DNA of 64,000 nucleotides, from NCBI GenBank assembly GCA_963768975.1, contig CAVYKB010000002.1, positions 155,731-219,730 on the forward strand, written 5' to 3'. The notes beneath the pieces are model-generated. The model saw only the letters and a list, made by a program, of their open reading frames with translations, made no database searches and was not told the DNA's origin. The position numbers and the translations under genes are program-made. Shown here piece by piece: positions 7,645 through 15,319 of the stretch (its first letter is position 1; the number at the start of each line of letters is the position of its first letter). The stretch comes from CADCTB01 sp963768975 (GTDB taxonomy: Bacteria; Actinomycetota; Acidimicrobiia; Acidimicrobiales; AC-14).

Positions 7645-8226
7645 CTACCTCTTGACTCGGACCGGTGCGGCCGTGACACCTCCCCGGCGGCTGGTGGCGA
7701 GAGCGGCGATGCCGGCGGCAAACATCCCGATGCCGGCGACGCCCAGGGCGACGAGGGCCAGGGTGCCGTTGCTCACGTCATTGTCGGACTGAACCAGCGC
7801 CGGCAGCCGCTCGCTCGCGTCCGCGGTGGTATCGGCACCGATGACGGGGCTCGTGCCGGTGGGCCCGACCACACCGAGCACGGCGCGGATCGGCGACAGC
7901 GAGGGCTGTCCCGCCTTGGTCTGGCCGACGATCACCACGTAGTTGCCGGGCGTCGTCCCGGGCGGCACCGTGAAGGTGGCATTGACGAGCTGGCTCTCAG
8001 GCTTGGTCTCGGCGATGATCGGCCCGTCGAGGGCATTCCAGCGGACCTGGACCGGGTCGGGCGACCGGAACCCGGTCCCGGTCAAGGTGACCTGCTCGCC
8101 GGCCTTGGCCGAGATGGTCGACAGGTTCACCACCGGACCCGAAACGCAGGCCCACGCCGCCGACCCGGCGAGTGCCAGGGTGGCGGCGCCGGCGAGCGCG
8201 CCAATTGCGAAGCGTCGTACGTGCAA
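7645..8226 (-). CDS. Exported Ig-like membrane-anchored protein, paralogue
   Basis: The product (~193 residues) has the same plan as the neighbour at 6615-7208. A signal peptide (RRFAIGALAGAATLALAGSAAWAC) is followed by an Ig-like domain with AGEQVTLTGTGFRSPDPV and GNYVVIVGQTKAGQP, then a transmembrane helix (TLALVALGVAGIGMFAAGIAAL) and a basic tail. The open frame extends to an ATG at 8241, but a strong GGAGGAGGGG sits inside that extension, three bases before a TTG at 8224-8226. The TTG is therefore taken as the start. The tandem arrangement suggests local duplication. Confidence 0.78.
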   Translation of the reverse strand: MHVRRFAIGALAGAATLALAGSAAWACVSGPVVNLSTISAKAGEQVTLTGTGFRSPDPVQVRWNALDGPIIAETKPESQLVNATFTVPPGTTPGNYVVIVGQTKAGQPSLSPIRAVLGVVGPTGTSPVIGADTTADASERLPALVQSDNDVSNGTLALVALGVAGIGMFAAGIAALATSRRGGVTAAPVRVKR

Positions 8227-8327
8227 ATGCCCCTCCTCCATCGAAAAAGTGCGGACGGGGGCATCGTCGCAAGGCCAGGCGGACGATCCGGCGCCGGTCA
8301 GATGTCGATTGGGTTACAGAACGGGGC

Positions 8328-8492
8328 TCACGGGTTCGGGTTGAGGAGGTCGAAGGGCACCCTGTCGTCGGGGATGGGCCGGGGCTCGGCGTCGGTCGGC
8401 ACCCCGCAGGCCACGGCGAGCAACAGCGCGACAGCGGCCCGCCAGAGCCGCTGCCGCCCTCCCTTGCGGGACCGACCTCCCGGGTCGGTCAC
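8328..8492 (-). CDS. Truncated LpqB/GerMN-type lipoprotein (54 residues)
   Basis: A GTG overlaps the histidine-kinase stop (GTGA). The product has a signal with lipobox LAVAC (Cys 29), then GVPTDAEPRPIPDDRVPF and LLNPNP, and stops. That start is typical of the GerMN-domain lipoproteins that follow the kinase in actinobacterial mtrA-mtrB-lpqB operons, where the protein normally continues for several hundred residues and modulates the kinase. Here the GerMN domain is missing altogether, so this is a remnant or a mini-lipoprotein. The reading of the N-terminus is firm; function of the stub is unknown. Confidence 0.65.
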   Translation of the reverse strand: MTDPGGRSRKGGRQRLWRAAVALLLAVACGVPTDAEPRPIPDDRVPFDLLNPNP

Positions 8493-9886
8493 GAGACCAC
8501 CGGGAGGCGCACGACGAACCGCGCTCCTCCCCCCTCGCGGTCCTCGACCCACACCCGGCCCCCGTGCAGGCCGACGTGCTCCTGCACCAAGGACAGTCCG
8601 AGGCCGCTGCCCTCACCGGCGCCCCGCATGCCGGCGGCCCGCCCCCGGAAGAACCGCTCGAACACCCGGTCGCGCTCCTCGGGTGAGACCCCCGGGCCGG
8701 CGTCCTCCACCGCGAACCCGGCCCAGCCGTCCTCTCCCTCGACGACGACCCGGGCAACGCCCCCGCCGTAGCGGTCGGCGTTGTCGACAAGGTTGGCCAG
8801 GACCCGCTCGAGGCGGCGCTTGTCGGCCCGGACCACCGTCGCGGCCGCCCGGTCGCCGAGCTCCACGGCCGGAGGGGAGACCCCGGGCCGGTGTGCCCGT
8901 AGCGCCTCCCGGACGAACTGGCCGAGGACCACGTCCTCGACGACCAGCTCCTCCACGCCAGCGTCGATCCGGCTGATCTCGAGGAGATTCTCCACCAGGC
9001 GCTCGAAGCGGCCGATCTCGTCGCCCAACAGGTCGAGGCCGAGGCGGGCCCGTTCCGGCATCTCGTCGCGGCGGGAGCTCACGACCTCGAGGGCAGCGGC
9101 GAGCGTGGTGAGGGGCGAACGCAGCTCGTGGCTCACGTCGGACGCGAAGCGGGCGTCGCGCTGGATGCGGGCCAGCAGCGCCTCGGTCATCGAGTTGAAC
9201 GACGCCGCCATCCGGGAGAGTTCCGGGTCTCCCGACTCCTCGAGGCGGACGTCGAACCGCCCGCTCGCCACGGCGGCGGCGGCGGCCGACACTGCGGCCA
9301 CAGGCGAGAGCACGCGGCGGCTGGCCCACCAGCCCATCCCGGCCCCAGCCACCGTCGTCACCAGGGCCGCGGCGATCAGCGAGTTGAGCAGGATGCGGAG
9401 TGTGCGGTCGAGCTCCACCAGTTGGAAGATCTCGAAGTAAGCGCCGTCGACCGCAGGCAGCGGAATCCCCACCACGATCTGGGGGGTCCCGCCCACCCTC
9501 AGTCGCTGGCGGGCGGCGCCGCCGGCGCCCACGATGGCGATCATCGCTCGCGGGAGCGACTTGGGGCCGAGGCCGCTGGCCGCCTGGTACCAGCCTCCCC
9601 GGTACCGCAGCACCGGAGACGATCGGTCCGGCGACTGGACCGACGCCAGCAGCTCCGGGATGGAGGCATCCGTGGCCATCGCAGCCCGCACCAGGCGAGC
9701 GTTGGCGTAGGTCTGGCGCAAGGCCGAGGTCTCCCGCTGGCGGGCCAGGTACGAGCGGGACAGTTCGTAGGTCAGGGTGGCCAGGCCGGCCGAGAGCAGC
9801 AGGGCCCCGACAGCGAAGGCCAGCGTGACCCGCGTCCGCAGGCTGACCCGTCGGCTGGTGGTCACGGCCTCCCGCCCAAGGAGCAC
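8489..9886 (-). CDS. MtrB-like sensor histidine kinase
   Basis: The 465-residue product has TM1 (~21-42), an extracytoplasmic sensor region (~45-160), TM2 (~165-187), a HAMP domain (~188-240), a HisKA domain with H-box ASDVSHELRSPLTT (His 253) and a HATPase domain with N-box LVDNADRYG, AGPGVSPEERDRVFERFFRG and GSGLGLSLV. It should autophosphorylate and pass phosphate to the response regulator encoded 70 bp upstream (9957-10646). The start at 9886 is the longest frame; a GTG seven codons in, just after GGGAGG, is an alternative. Downstream it overlaps the truncated lipoprotein. Order and motifs resemble mtrAB-lpqB. Confidence 0.88.
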   Translation of the reverse strand: MLLGREAVTTSRRVSLRTRVTLAFAVGALLLSAGLATLTYELSRSYLARQRETSALRQTYANARLVRAAMATDASIPELLASVQSPDRSSPVLRYRGGWYQAASGLGPKSLPRAMIAIVGAGGAARQRLRVGGTPQIVVGIPLPAVDGAYFEIFQLVELDRTLRILLNSLIAAALVTTVAGAGMGWWASRRVLSPVAAVSAAAAAVASGRFDVRLEESGDPELSRMAASFNSMTEALLARIQRDARFASDVSHELRSPLTTLAAALEVVSSRRDEMPERARLGLDLLGDEIGRFERLVENLLEISRIDAGVEELVVEDVVLGQFVREALRAHRPGVSPPAVELGDRAAATVVRADKRRLERVLANLVDNADRYGGGVARVVVEGEDGWAGFAVEDAGPGVSPEERDRVFERFFRGRAAGMRGAGEGSGLGLSLVQEHVGLHGGRVWVEDREGGGARFVVRLPVVS

Positions 9887-9956
9887 GCCCGGCTCTGCCG
9901 GGCGGCCGGCGCACGATCGCCTCGCCGAGCAAGCTCTGCGTGCGAGGCGACTCCCT

Positions 9957-10646
9957 TCACGGCTCCAGCTTGTAGCCCAGCCCGCGCACGGTGACGATGT
10001 GGCGGGGGTGGGTCGGGTCCTTCTCGACCTTGGTCCGGAGCCGGCGGACGTGCACGTCGACCAGGCGACCGTCGCCGAAGTAGCCGTAGCCCCAGACCCG
10101 CTCGAGCAGCACCTCCCTGGTAAGCAGCCGGCCGGGGTTCTGGGCCAGCTCGCACAGCAGCTTGAACTCGGTCTTCGTCAACGAGACGCTGGTGCCGTCG
10201 ACACGCACCGTGCCCGCCTCCGGCATCACCTCGAGGTCACCGAAGGTGGGGTTGGCCGGGCCGGAGTCCGACCGGGTGGCCCGCCGGAGCAGGGCCCGAA
10301 CCCTCGCCGAGAGCTCCTTGGGTACCGCCGGCTTGACGACGTAGTCGTCGGCGCCGGCTTCGAGGCCGGCGACCACGTCGTGGCTGTCGGAGCGGGCGGT
10401 GAGGATCAGAATGGGGACGTCGCTCCGGGCCCGGAGCCGCCGGCACAGCTCGAAGCCATCCATGCCCGGGAGCATGAGGTCAACGAGGACCACATCGGCG
10501 GGCCGGCGGACGATCGCCTCCAAGCCGGCCTCTGCGCTCTCAGCCAGCTCGACGGTATGGCCCTCGTCCTCCAGCACCAGCTGCAGCGACAGGCGGATGC
10601 GCGCGTCGTCCTCGACGATGAGCACCCTCGCCCCCATAGGACGCAT
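9957..10646 (-). CDS. MtrA-like OmpR-family response regulator
   Basis: The 229-residue product has a receiver domain (~6-120) with acidic pair ED (12-13), phospho-acceptor Asp 56 in DVVLVDLMLPG, the Thr of LILTARSD and the Lys of YVVKP. The winged-helix domain (~135-228) carries KTEFKLLCELAQNPGRLLTR, VWGYGYFGDGRLVDVHVRRL and RGLGYKLEP. The WGYxYxxDxRLVDVHVxRLR stretch is close to MtrA. It is the first gene of a kinase-containing operon and should control envelope or division genes if truly MtrA-like; the Ig-like genes next door are possible targets. Confidence 0.88.
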   Translation of the reverse strand: MRPMGARVLIVEDDARIRLSLQLVLEDEGHTVELAESAEAGLEAIVRRPADVVLVDLMLPGMDGFELCRRLRARSDVPILILTARSDSHDVVAGLEAGADDYVVKPAVPKELSARVRALLRRATRSDSGPANPTFGDLEVMPEAGTVRVDGTSVSLTKTEFKLLCELAQNPGRLLTREVLLERVWGYGYFGDGRLVDVHVRRLRTKVEKDPTHPRHIVTVRGLGYKLEP

Positions 10647-10798
10647 GATTGCTCATACGGAGCCGGCGCCGCGGATGACGTTCTTCAGCGCCTCCGCTTC
10701 GAGAGACCGGCAGCACGCCGGCCCCGGGCCCCTCGACAAAGGCGACGACCGCCCATGTGGGGTCAACCGCCGCCCGCCTGCGCGACCATGGGAGCTGC

Positions 10799-11059
10799 AT
10801 GGATGCCCCGGAGGACCTCGAGCAGCTCCGGGCCGAGCGCGAGGAGTGGCGCCGGCGGGCCGAGGTGGCCGAGGCCGTCGCCGACGAGCGCCTGGCTCGG
10901 GCGGAGACGGCCGAGCGGGCTTTGCGGGCCGCCGAGGCGGCCCTAGCCGGCGGCGCGGGCCGGCCTTCCTCGCCGGCCCCCGAGGCAGCGCCGGCCGAGC
11001 CCAAGCGGCCGGCTTCGCTGCTGGAACGCTGGCGCCGCTACACCGACACGCTGAACTAG
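10799..11059 (+). CDS. Small coiled-coil protein
   Basis: The 86-residue product starts MDAPEDLEQLRAEREEWRR and is a continuous Ala/Glu/Arg heptad-rich helix to ~50, then a Pro/Ala linker and an ERWRRYTDTLN tail. The ATG at 10799 has GGGAG close upstream; a GTG at 10757 would add 14 residues of poor character. It ends 8 bp before the DUF445 gene, so the two are probably co-transcribed. No family recognised. Confidence 0.6.
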   Translation: MDAPEDLEQLRAEREEWRRRAEVAEAVADERLARAETAERALRAAEAALAGGAGRPSSPAPEAAPAEPKRPASLLERWRRYTDTLN

Positions 11060-11066
11060 GGCCACC

Positions 11067-12311
11067 ATGGCCCTCGCAGAGCAGTCCAGACGCCGCGACC
11101 TCGCGGTCCGCAAGCGCTGGGCGACCGGGCTGCTCGCTGCGGTCACCGTCGTGTTCCTCGTCACCGCCATCTGGGGCGGCGACGCCAACTGGGTCGGCTA
11201 CGTGGAAGCCACCGCGGCGGCATCGATGGTGGGCGGCCTGGCCGACTGGTTCGCAGTCACCGCCCTGTTCCGCCACCCCCTCGGCCTGCCCATCCCCCAC
11301 ACGGCCATCGTCGTGGAGCGCAAGGACCAGTTCGGGGCCACCCTGGCCGCCTTCATCCGGGAGAGCTTCCTCACCAGCGACGTGCTCGTGGAGCGGGTCC
11401 GGGCCGCTGGCGTGGTCGGGCGCCTCGGCGCCTGGCTGGCCGACGAGGAGCATGCGGCCCGGGTCGCGGGCGAGCTGGCCGACGCCGCCGTGGCCGGCGC
11501 CGATCTCCTCAAGGACGACGACGTGCACCGGGTGCTGGAGGACGTCGTCCGCCAGCGGGTCGAGGCCACGCCGCTCGCCCCCCTGGCCGGGCGGGCGCTG
11601 CGATTCTTCACCCACGACGGCCGCCACGCCGAGCTGCTCGATTCGATGCTCGCCGGCCTCGACGGCTACCTGGGCGCCCACGGCCAGGAGCTGAAGGCGC
11701 AGTTCGGGACCAAGTCGCCGTGGTGGCTGCCCGGTGCGGTGGAGGACCGCATCTTCGACCGCCTGCTCGCCGGCGCCCGGACCGTCCTCCAGGAGATGGC
11801 CGCCGACCGCGACCACGCCCTGCGGAAGCAGTTCGACGCCCGCCTGCGCCTACTGGCGGCCGAGCTCGAGACCTCCGTCGACCTCATCGAGCGGGGCGAG
11901 CGGCTCAAGCACGATGTGCTCTCCCAGCCCCAGGTGCGTGAGTGGGTGGCGTCGCTGTGGGGCGACGCCAGGGGTGAGCTGCGGGCCCAGGCGTGCGACC
12001 CGGAGTCGCAGCTGCGCCGGCAGCTCGTCCAGGCCATCGCCGCCGGCGGCCGGCGCCTCCAAACCGACGCCGACCTGGCGGCCACCGTGCAGACCGCCAT
12101 CGAGCGGGCGGTCAGCTACCTGGCCGACCACTTCGACGGCGACATCGCCGTCTTCATCAGCGGCACGATCGCCCGCTGGGACGCCGAGGAAACCGCGTCG
12201 CGCCTCGAGCTCCTGCTGGGCCCGGACCTCCAGTACGTGCGCATCAACGGCACGGTGGTGGGCGCGGTGGCCGGCCTGTTGCTCCACGCGGTCTCCGCCG
12301 GGTTGTCCTAG
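11067..12311 (+). CDS. DUF445 family membrane protein
   Basis: The 414-residue product carries the DUF445 hallmarks: a first transmembrane segment (LLAAVTVVFLVTAIWGG), the motif GGLADWFAVTALFRHPLGLP at ~55-75 followed by IPHTAIV, a long helical and partly coiled middle, and a C-terminal RINGTVVGAVAGLLLHAV. Members of this family (YheB/YjiN-like) are inner-membrane proteins of unknown function. The gene is 8 bp after the coiled-coil gene and just before DUF3817, suggesting a small membrane-related operon. Confidence 0.88.
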   Translation: MALAEQSRRRDLAVRKRWATGLLAAVTVVFLVTAIWGGDANWVGYVEATAAASMVGGLADWFAVTALFRHPLGLPIPHTAIVVERKDQFGATLAAFIRESFLTSDVLVERVRAAGVVGRLGAWLADEEHAARVAGELADAAVAGADLLKDDDVHRVLEDVVRQRVEATPLAPLAGRALRFFTHDGRHAELLDSMLAGLDGYLGAHGQELKAQFGTKSPWWLPGAVEDRIFDRLLAGARTVLQEMAADRDHALRKQFDARLRLLAAELETSVDLIERGERLKHDVLSQPQVREWVASLWGDARGELRAQACDPESQLRRQLVQAIAAGGRRLQTDADLAATVQTAIERAVSYLADHFDGDIAVFISGTIARWDAEETASRLELLLGPDLQYVRINGTVVGAVAGLLLHAVSAGLS

Positions 12312-12341
12312 CCCGAGGTGGCGCGGCCATACTCGGCGCCG

Positions 12342-12635
12342 ATGACATCCAAGTTCCGCATCGTCGCCCTGATCGAGGCGATCTCCTTCCTCGCCCTGCT
12401 CGCCGCCACCATCTTCCACCGAGTGCTCGACGGCTCCGACGCCGGCGTCAACGTGCTCGGCCCCATCCACGGGATGCTCTTTCTGGTTTACGTGCTCCTC
12501 GCGCTGCTGGTGCGGGAGGAGCAGGGCTGGTCGGTCGGCCAGACGCTGATCGTGATCGTGGCCTCGGCCATCCCGTTCGGCGCCTTCGTGGTCAATGCCA
12601 AGATGGTCCACGACCCCGCCACCAGCACCGCCTGA
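12342..12635 (+). CDS. DUF3817 family membrane protein
   Basis: The 97-residue product begins MTSKFRIVALIEAISFLALL and has three predicted membrane helices, with the DUF3817 features LGPIHGMLFLVYVLLAL and IPFGAFVVNAKM. This family is widespread in Actinobacteria and of unknown function. The ATG at 12342 is preferred because homologues begin with a short F-R-I-V-A-x-I-E stretch; a GTG at 12318 in frame is the alternative. Neither has a strong ribosome binding site. Confidence 0.8.
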   Translation: MTSKFRIVALIEAISFLALLAATIFHRVLDGSDAGVNVLGPIHGMLFLVYVLLALLVREEQGWSVGQTLIVIVASAIPFGAFVVNAKMVHDPATSTA

Positions 12636-12637
12636 GC

Positions 12638-12711
12638 GTGGATCACTTCCGGCTCGACGGCCGGACTGCGCTGGTGACGGCGCCTCCCGTGGCATCGGTG
12701 CCGCTCCGCCG
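12638..12711 (+). pseudogene. Short-chain dehydrogenase (SDR) 5' relic
   Basis: A GTG just after the DUF3817 stop reads VDHFRLDGRTALVT, the usual SDR N-terminus. One frame over, the DNA continues GASRGIGAA, the TGxxxGIG dinucleotide-binding loop. One G appears missing at ~12680 (GTGACGGCGCC instead of GTGACGGGCGCC). After ~12711 all similarity stops, so about 90% of the gene has been deleted. Too short to be functional. Confidence 0.7.
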
Positions 12712-12797
12712 ACGCCCCCAGCCGGCTGGCGGCGGCCGCCCTCGCCGCGCAACAGTTAGCTTCACGGCAATGGCACTCGCACACACGGGAGGCGGAC

Positions 12798-13046
12798 GTG
12801 GCTGACGGTCTCGATGAAGCTCGTCGGAAGCTCGACGACGAGTACGGCCAGGTGCGGCGCCGCCTCGACCGGATCCACGCGGCAATGGACCGGATCGACG
12901 CCTCCGGCCCGGAGGACGACGTCTACGAGCTGCTGAAGGACCTGGAGGACGTGGTCAAGGAGGTCCGGACCGGCGGAGTGGTGGGGTCGGGCGCCAAAGG
13001 CCACAAGAAGGCGCTCGAGGCCTACCGCAGCCGCAAGGTCGGCTGA
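12798..13046 (+). CDS. Small coiled-coil protein of unknown function
   Basis: The 82-residue product starts at a GTG preceded by GGGAGGCG. It is highly charged and helical (LDEARRKLDDEYGQVRRRLD, then DVYELLKDLEDVVKEV) with a Gly-rich turn and a KGHKKALEAYRSRKVG basic tail. It lies 13 bp before the next gene, so co-transcription is likely. No family recognised. Confidence 0.65.
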   Translation: MADGLDEARRKLDDEYGQVRRRLDRIHAAMDRIDASGPEDDVYELLKDLEDVVKEVRTGGVVGSGAKGHKKALEAYRSRKVG

Positions 13047-13059
13047 GCCACCGGTTTCC

Positions 13060-13569
13060 ATGGCGACGCTCGAGGTCCTCGATCACGGCGACCTGATCTC
13101 CATCTCATTCGACGACCTCCTGAAGTACCACGGCCGGAGCTCCATCGCCGGCGTCGCCCACGCCTTCAAGGCGATGGAGCGTGCGTTCGCGCTCCTGTCG
13201 CCGGAGGGACCGCCGGCGCGCTGGGAGATCACGGTCGAGAGCGGCTTCCCCGGCGGAGGCGCACGCGACGCCTTCGAGATGGTGACCCGCGCCGTGACGG
13301 ACGACCGCTACCAGCTGGCTGACGACAAGGACGCCTTCGACGCCCCCCAGGCTCCGGGCGGCCGCTTCTTTTTCCGCCTCGGTTACCGAGACGCGGTCGC
13401 CGAACTGGTCCTGCGCCTCGGGCACGTCTCGGAAGAGTTCCTCGTGCTCGCCTGCCGGGACGCGCCGACGCCGGCCGAGGCCGACCGGGCCCAGCAGCTC
13501 AAGGAGGAGATGGCCGAGCGACTCATGCGCCTGCCGGCAGACGAGGTCTACGACGCCACGCTCCGCTGA
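13060..13569 (+). CDS. Conserved protein, possibly distant FmdE-like
   Basis: The 169-residue product contains ISFDDLLKYHGRSSIAGVAH and AFKAMERAF, which is reminiscent of the FHGHxCPG-x-A-x-GY-x-A segment of the formylmethanofuran dehydrogenase subunit E-like family, but the metal-binding Cys is replaced (HGRSSIAG). It also has GGGARDAFEMVTRAVTDDRY and a charged C-terminus. I am not certain of the family. If FmdE-like, the missing Cys argues against the classical metal site. It follows the coiled-coil gene by 13 bp. Confidence 0.55.
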   Translation: MATLEVLDHGDLISISFDDLLKYHGRSSIAGVAHAFKAMERAFALLSPEGPPARWEITVESGFPGGGARDAFEMVTRAVTDDRYQLADDKDAFDAPQAPGGRFFFRLGYRDAVAELVLRLGHVSEEFLVLACRDAPTPAEADRAQQLKEEMAERLMRLPADEVYDATLR

Positions 13570-13584
13570 CGGAGGCCGGCACCA

Positions 13585-13658
13585 CGGCGGAGGGCTGGGG
13601 GTTCTGCGCCTGGCGAGAAGCGCGGGACCTGCCTTTGGGAGGTCCAGCCTCTCCGCCG
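13585..13658 (+). repeat. Structured intergenic element with nested, mutually exclusive hairpins
   Basis: CGGCGGAG plus GGCTGG (13585-13598) is complementary to CCAGCC plus CTCCGCCG (13644-13658) with one bulged base. Inside, GGACCT (13625-13630) pairs with AGGTCC (13640-13645), which shares two bases with the outer right arm, so both stems cannot form fully together. It lies between a stop at 13569 and a GTG at 13728. It could be a terminator or a leader switch; no known riboswitch class was recognised. Confidence 0.45.
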
Positions 13659-13727
13659 CCGGTGTCGTGCCCGCTTTCTGTCGGTGGTGCGGGCGAGGAA
13701 CTTGAGTAGTACGGCTAGTTTCTTTCC

Positions 13728-13934
13728 GTGTTCCTGGGCGAGAACTTGCTGCCGTACCTGGTGCTCGCGCTCGGGGCCGCCCTCGTCTTCGGCAACGGGA
13801 TGGCGCTGGTCCGGCCGCCCAAGGAAGCCGGGAAGGACGAACTGGCCCGGGCCCCCGTGGGCCGGAGCGCAGTGATGATCGCCATCGGGTTCGTGGCCGC
13901 CATTTGGGCCCTGGCCAGCCTCGTCTCTGGATAA
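13728..13934 (+). CDS. Small membrane protein, two transmembrane helices
   Basis: The 68-residue product starts at a GTG. It has one hydrophobic helix at 9-28 (YLVLALGAALVFGNGMALV), a charged linker RPPKEAGKDELAR and a second helix at 46-66. It precedes a DUF998-like gene whose frame overlaps its stop. No family assigned. Confidence 0.65.
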   Translation: MFLGENLLPYLVLALGAALVFGNGMALVRPPKEAGKDELARAPVGRSAVMIAIGFVAAIWALASLVSG

Positions 13935-13968
13935 GCGGGCCGCCGCCATCGGGGGCGTCGCCGGCCCC

Positions 13969-14484
13969 GTGGCCTTCGTGGCCGCCTGGGCCGCTCTCGG
14001 CGCCGGCGCCGCCGGCTACGACCCGACCCGCGACGCCATCAGCCGCCTCGCCGCCCTCGGCGCCCCGACCCGCGTGGCGATGACCGCCGGCCTGGTCGCC
14101 CTCGGCGCCGGCATGGGCGCCTACGGGCTGGCCCTGCGACCACGGCCGGTCTGGGTCCTGCCCGTCGCCAACGGCGCCATCACCCTCGCGGTGGCCGGCT
14201 TCCCCCTCGACGGCGAGGTGGACGCCGCCCACGGCGTCTTCGCCGGCCTGGGGTACGTCACTCTGGCCGCCATCCCGGCGATGGTCGGCCGGCGCCGGCC
14301 GCTCGCCGTCGCCGTCAGCGCCGTGTCCGGCCTGTGCCTGCTGCTCACCGTCGTCGCCACCCGGGACGGGCTGTTCCAGCGCATCGGCCTGACCGTCGCC
14401 CAGGCGTGGATCGTCGTCAACGCGCTGGGTTTGCTTCGATCCCCCAGGCCGTCGTCCAGGACTCCCCGGGCTCCAGCACCTTGA
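13969..14484 (+). CDS. DUF998-like membrane protein
   Basis: About six hydrophobic helices and the motif YDPTRDAISRLAALGAPTR mark a DUF998-type integral membrane protein (171 residues from the first canonical start). Homologues usually begin about 14 residues earlier, and the frame upstream reads LDKRAAAIGGVAGPV from a CTG at 13927 that overlaps the previous stop. The true start may therefore be non-canonical. The last 68 bp overlap the convergent aldose epimerase gene. Function unknown. Confidence 0.7.
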   Translation: MAFVAAWAALGAGAAGYDPTRDAISRLAALGAPTRVAMTAGLVALGAGMGAYGLALRPRPVWVLPVANGAITLAVAGFPLDGEVDAAHGVFAGLGYVTLAAIPAMVGRRRPLAVAVSAVSGLCLLLTVVATRDGLFQRIGLTVAQAWIVVNALGLLRSPRPSSRTPRAPAP

Positions 14485-15319
14485 GGTCCAGGCCCGTGGC
14501 GAAGGCGTTGGGCGGGCACGTCATGGGCTCGATGGCGACGCTGCGCCGGCGCCGGTCGGGGTCGAGCGTGTCGCCGGTGAACACCATCACCCACTTGTGG
14601 GAGTCGTCCCACCAGAGCCGCACCCGCCGCTGACCGTCGGGCGAGGCGATGACCGCCTCGTTCCCGGTGAGGCCACCGAAGGGCGTATCCAGCTTGAGCT
14701 CGCCGATGTGCATGGTCTGGAAGAACCGGAACGGTGATCGCACGGTGAGCCGCCGCTCCCGGGGGATGCCTCGCTCGTCGGCCAGCATGTACTCCGACGC
14801 CGGCAGGAAGAGGACCACGTCGTCGACCAGCTCCGTGCCCACCGTGAGGTAGGGGTGGGCGCCGGCGCCGTAGGGACAGGGCCGGTCGCCCAGGTTGGTC
14901 GCCGTGGTCTCCACCGAGAGGCCGCCGGCGCCAAGGCGGTACTCGACCGACAGGCCGAGGGCGAACGGGTAGCCGGGTTGGGGGTGCACGACGTGCTCCA
15001 TCACCACCCGGTCGCCGTCGTTCTCTGCGGCCGTCCAGGTGGCCCACCGGGTGAGCCCGTGGATGGCGTTGTCGTGAGCCGGCTCGGTCAGGGGGAGCTG
15101 GAACTCCTGGCCGGCGAAGGTGTACTTCCCGTCCTCGATCCGGTTGGGCCAGGGCAGGAGCAGCTGGCCCCGGCCGCCGCTGGCCATCTCGTCGACGCTG
15201 TAGCCGTCGAGCACGTCCACGCCGTCGACGGTGTAGGTGCGCAGGCCACCGCCTACCTCGACCACGCTCGCCTCCTGGCCGTCGACCTCCAGCCAGAACT
15301 GGTCGCCCGAGGGGTTCAC
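14417..15319 (-). CDS. Aldose 1-epimerase family protein
   Basis: The 300-residue product has the galactose-mutarotase fold signatures: LLPWPNRIEDGKY, DNAIHGLTRW (catalytic His), PYGAGAHPYL (second His) and VAIEPMTCPPNAFATG (catalytic Glu region). It interconverts alpha and beta anomers of aldoses. The start is a GTG that overlaps the stop of the upstream S9 peptidase gene (GTGA), implying translational coupling. The exact sugar cannot be told. Confidence 0.9.
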   Translation of the reverse strand: MNPSGDQFWLEVDGQEASVVEVGGGLRTYTVDGVDVLDGYSVDEMASGGRGQLLLPWPNRIEDGKYTFAGQEFQLPLTEPAHDNAIHGLTRWATWTAAENDGDRVVMEHVVHPQPGYPFALGLSVEYRLGAGGLSVETTATNLGDRPCPYGAGAHPYLTVGTELVDDVVLFLPASEYMLADERGIPRERRLTVRSPFRFFQTMHIGELKLDTPFGGLTGNEAVIASPDGQRRVRLWWDDSHKWVMVFTGDTLDPDRRRRSVAIEPMTCPPNAFATGLDLKVLEPGESWTTAWGIEANPAR

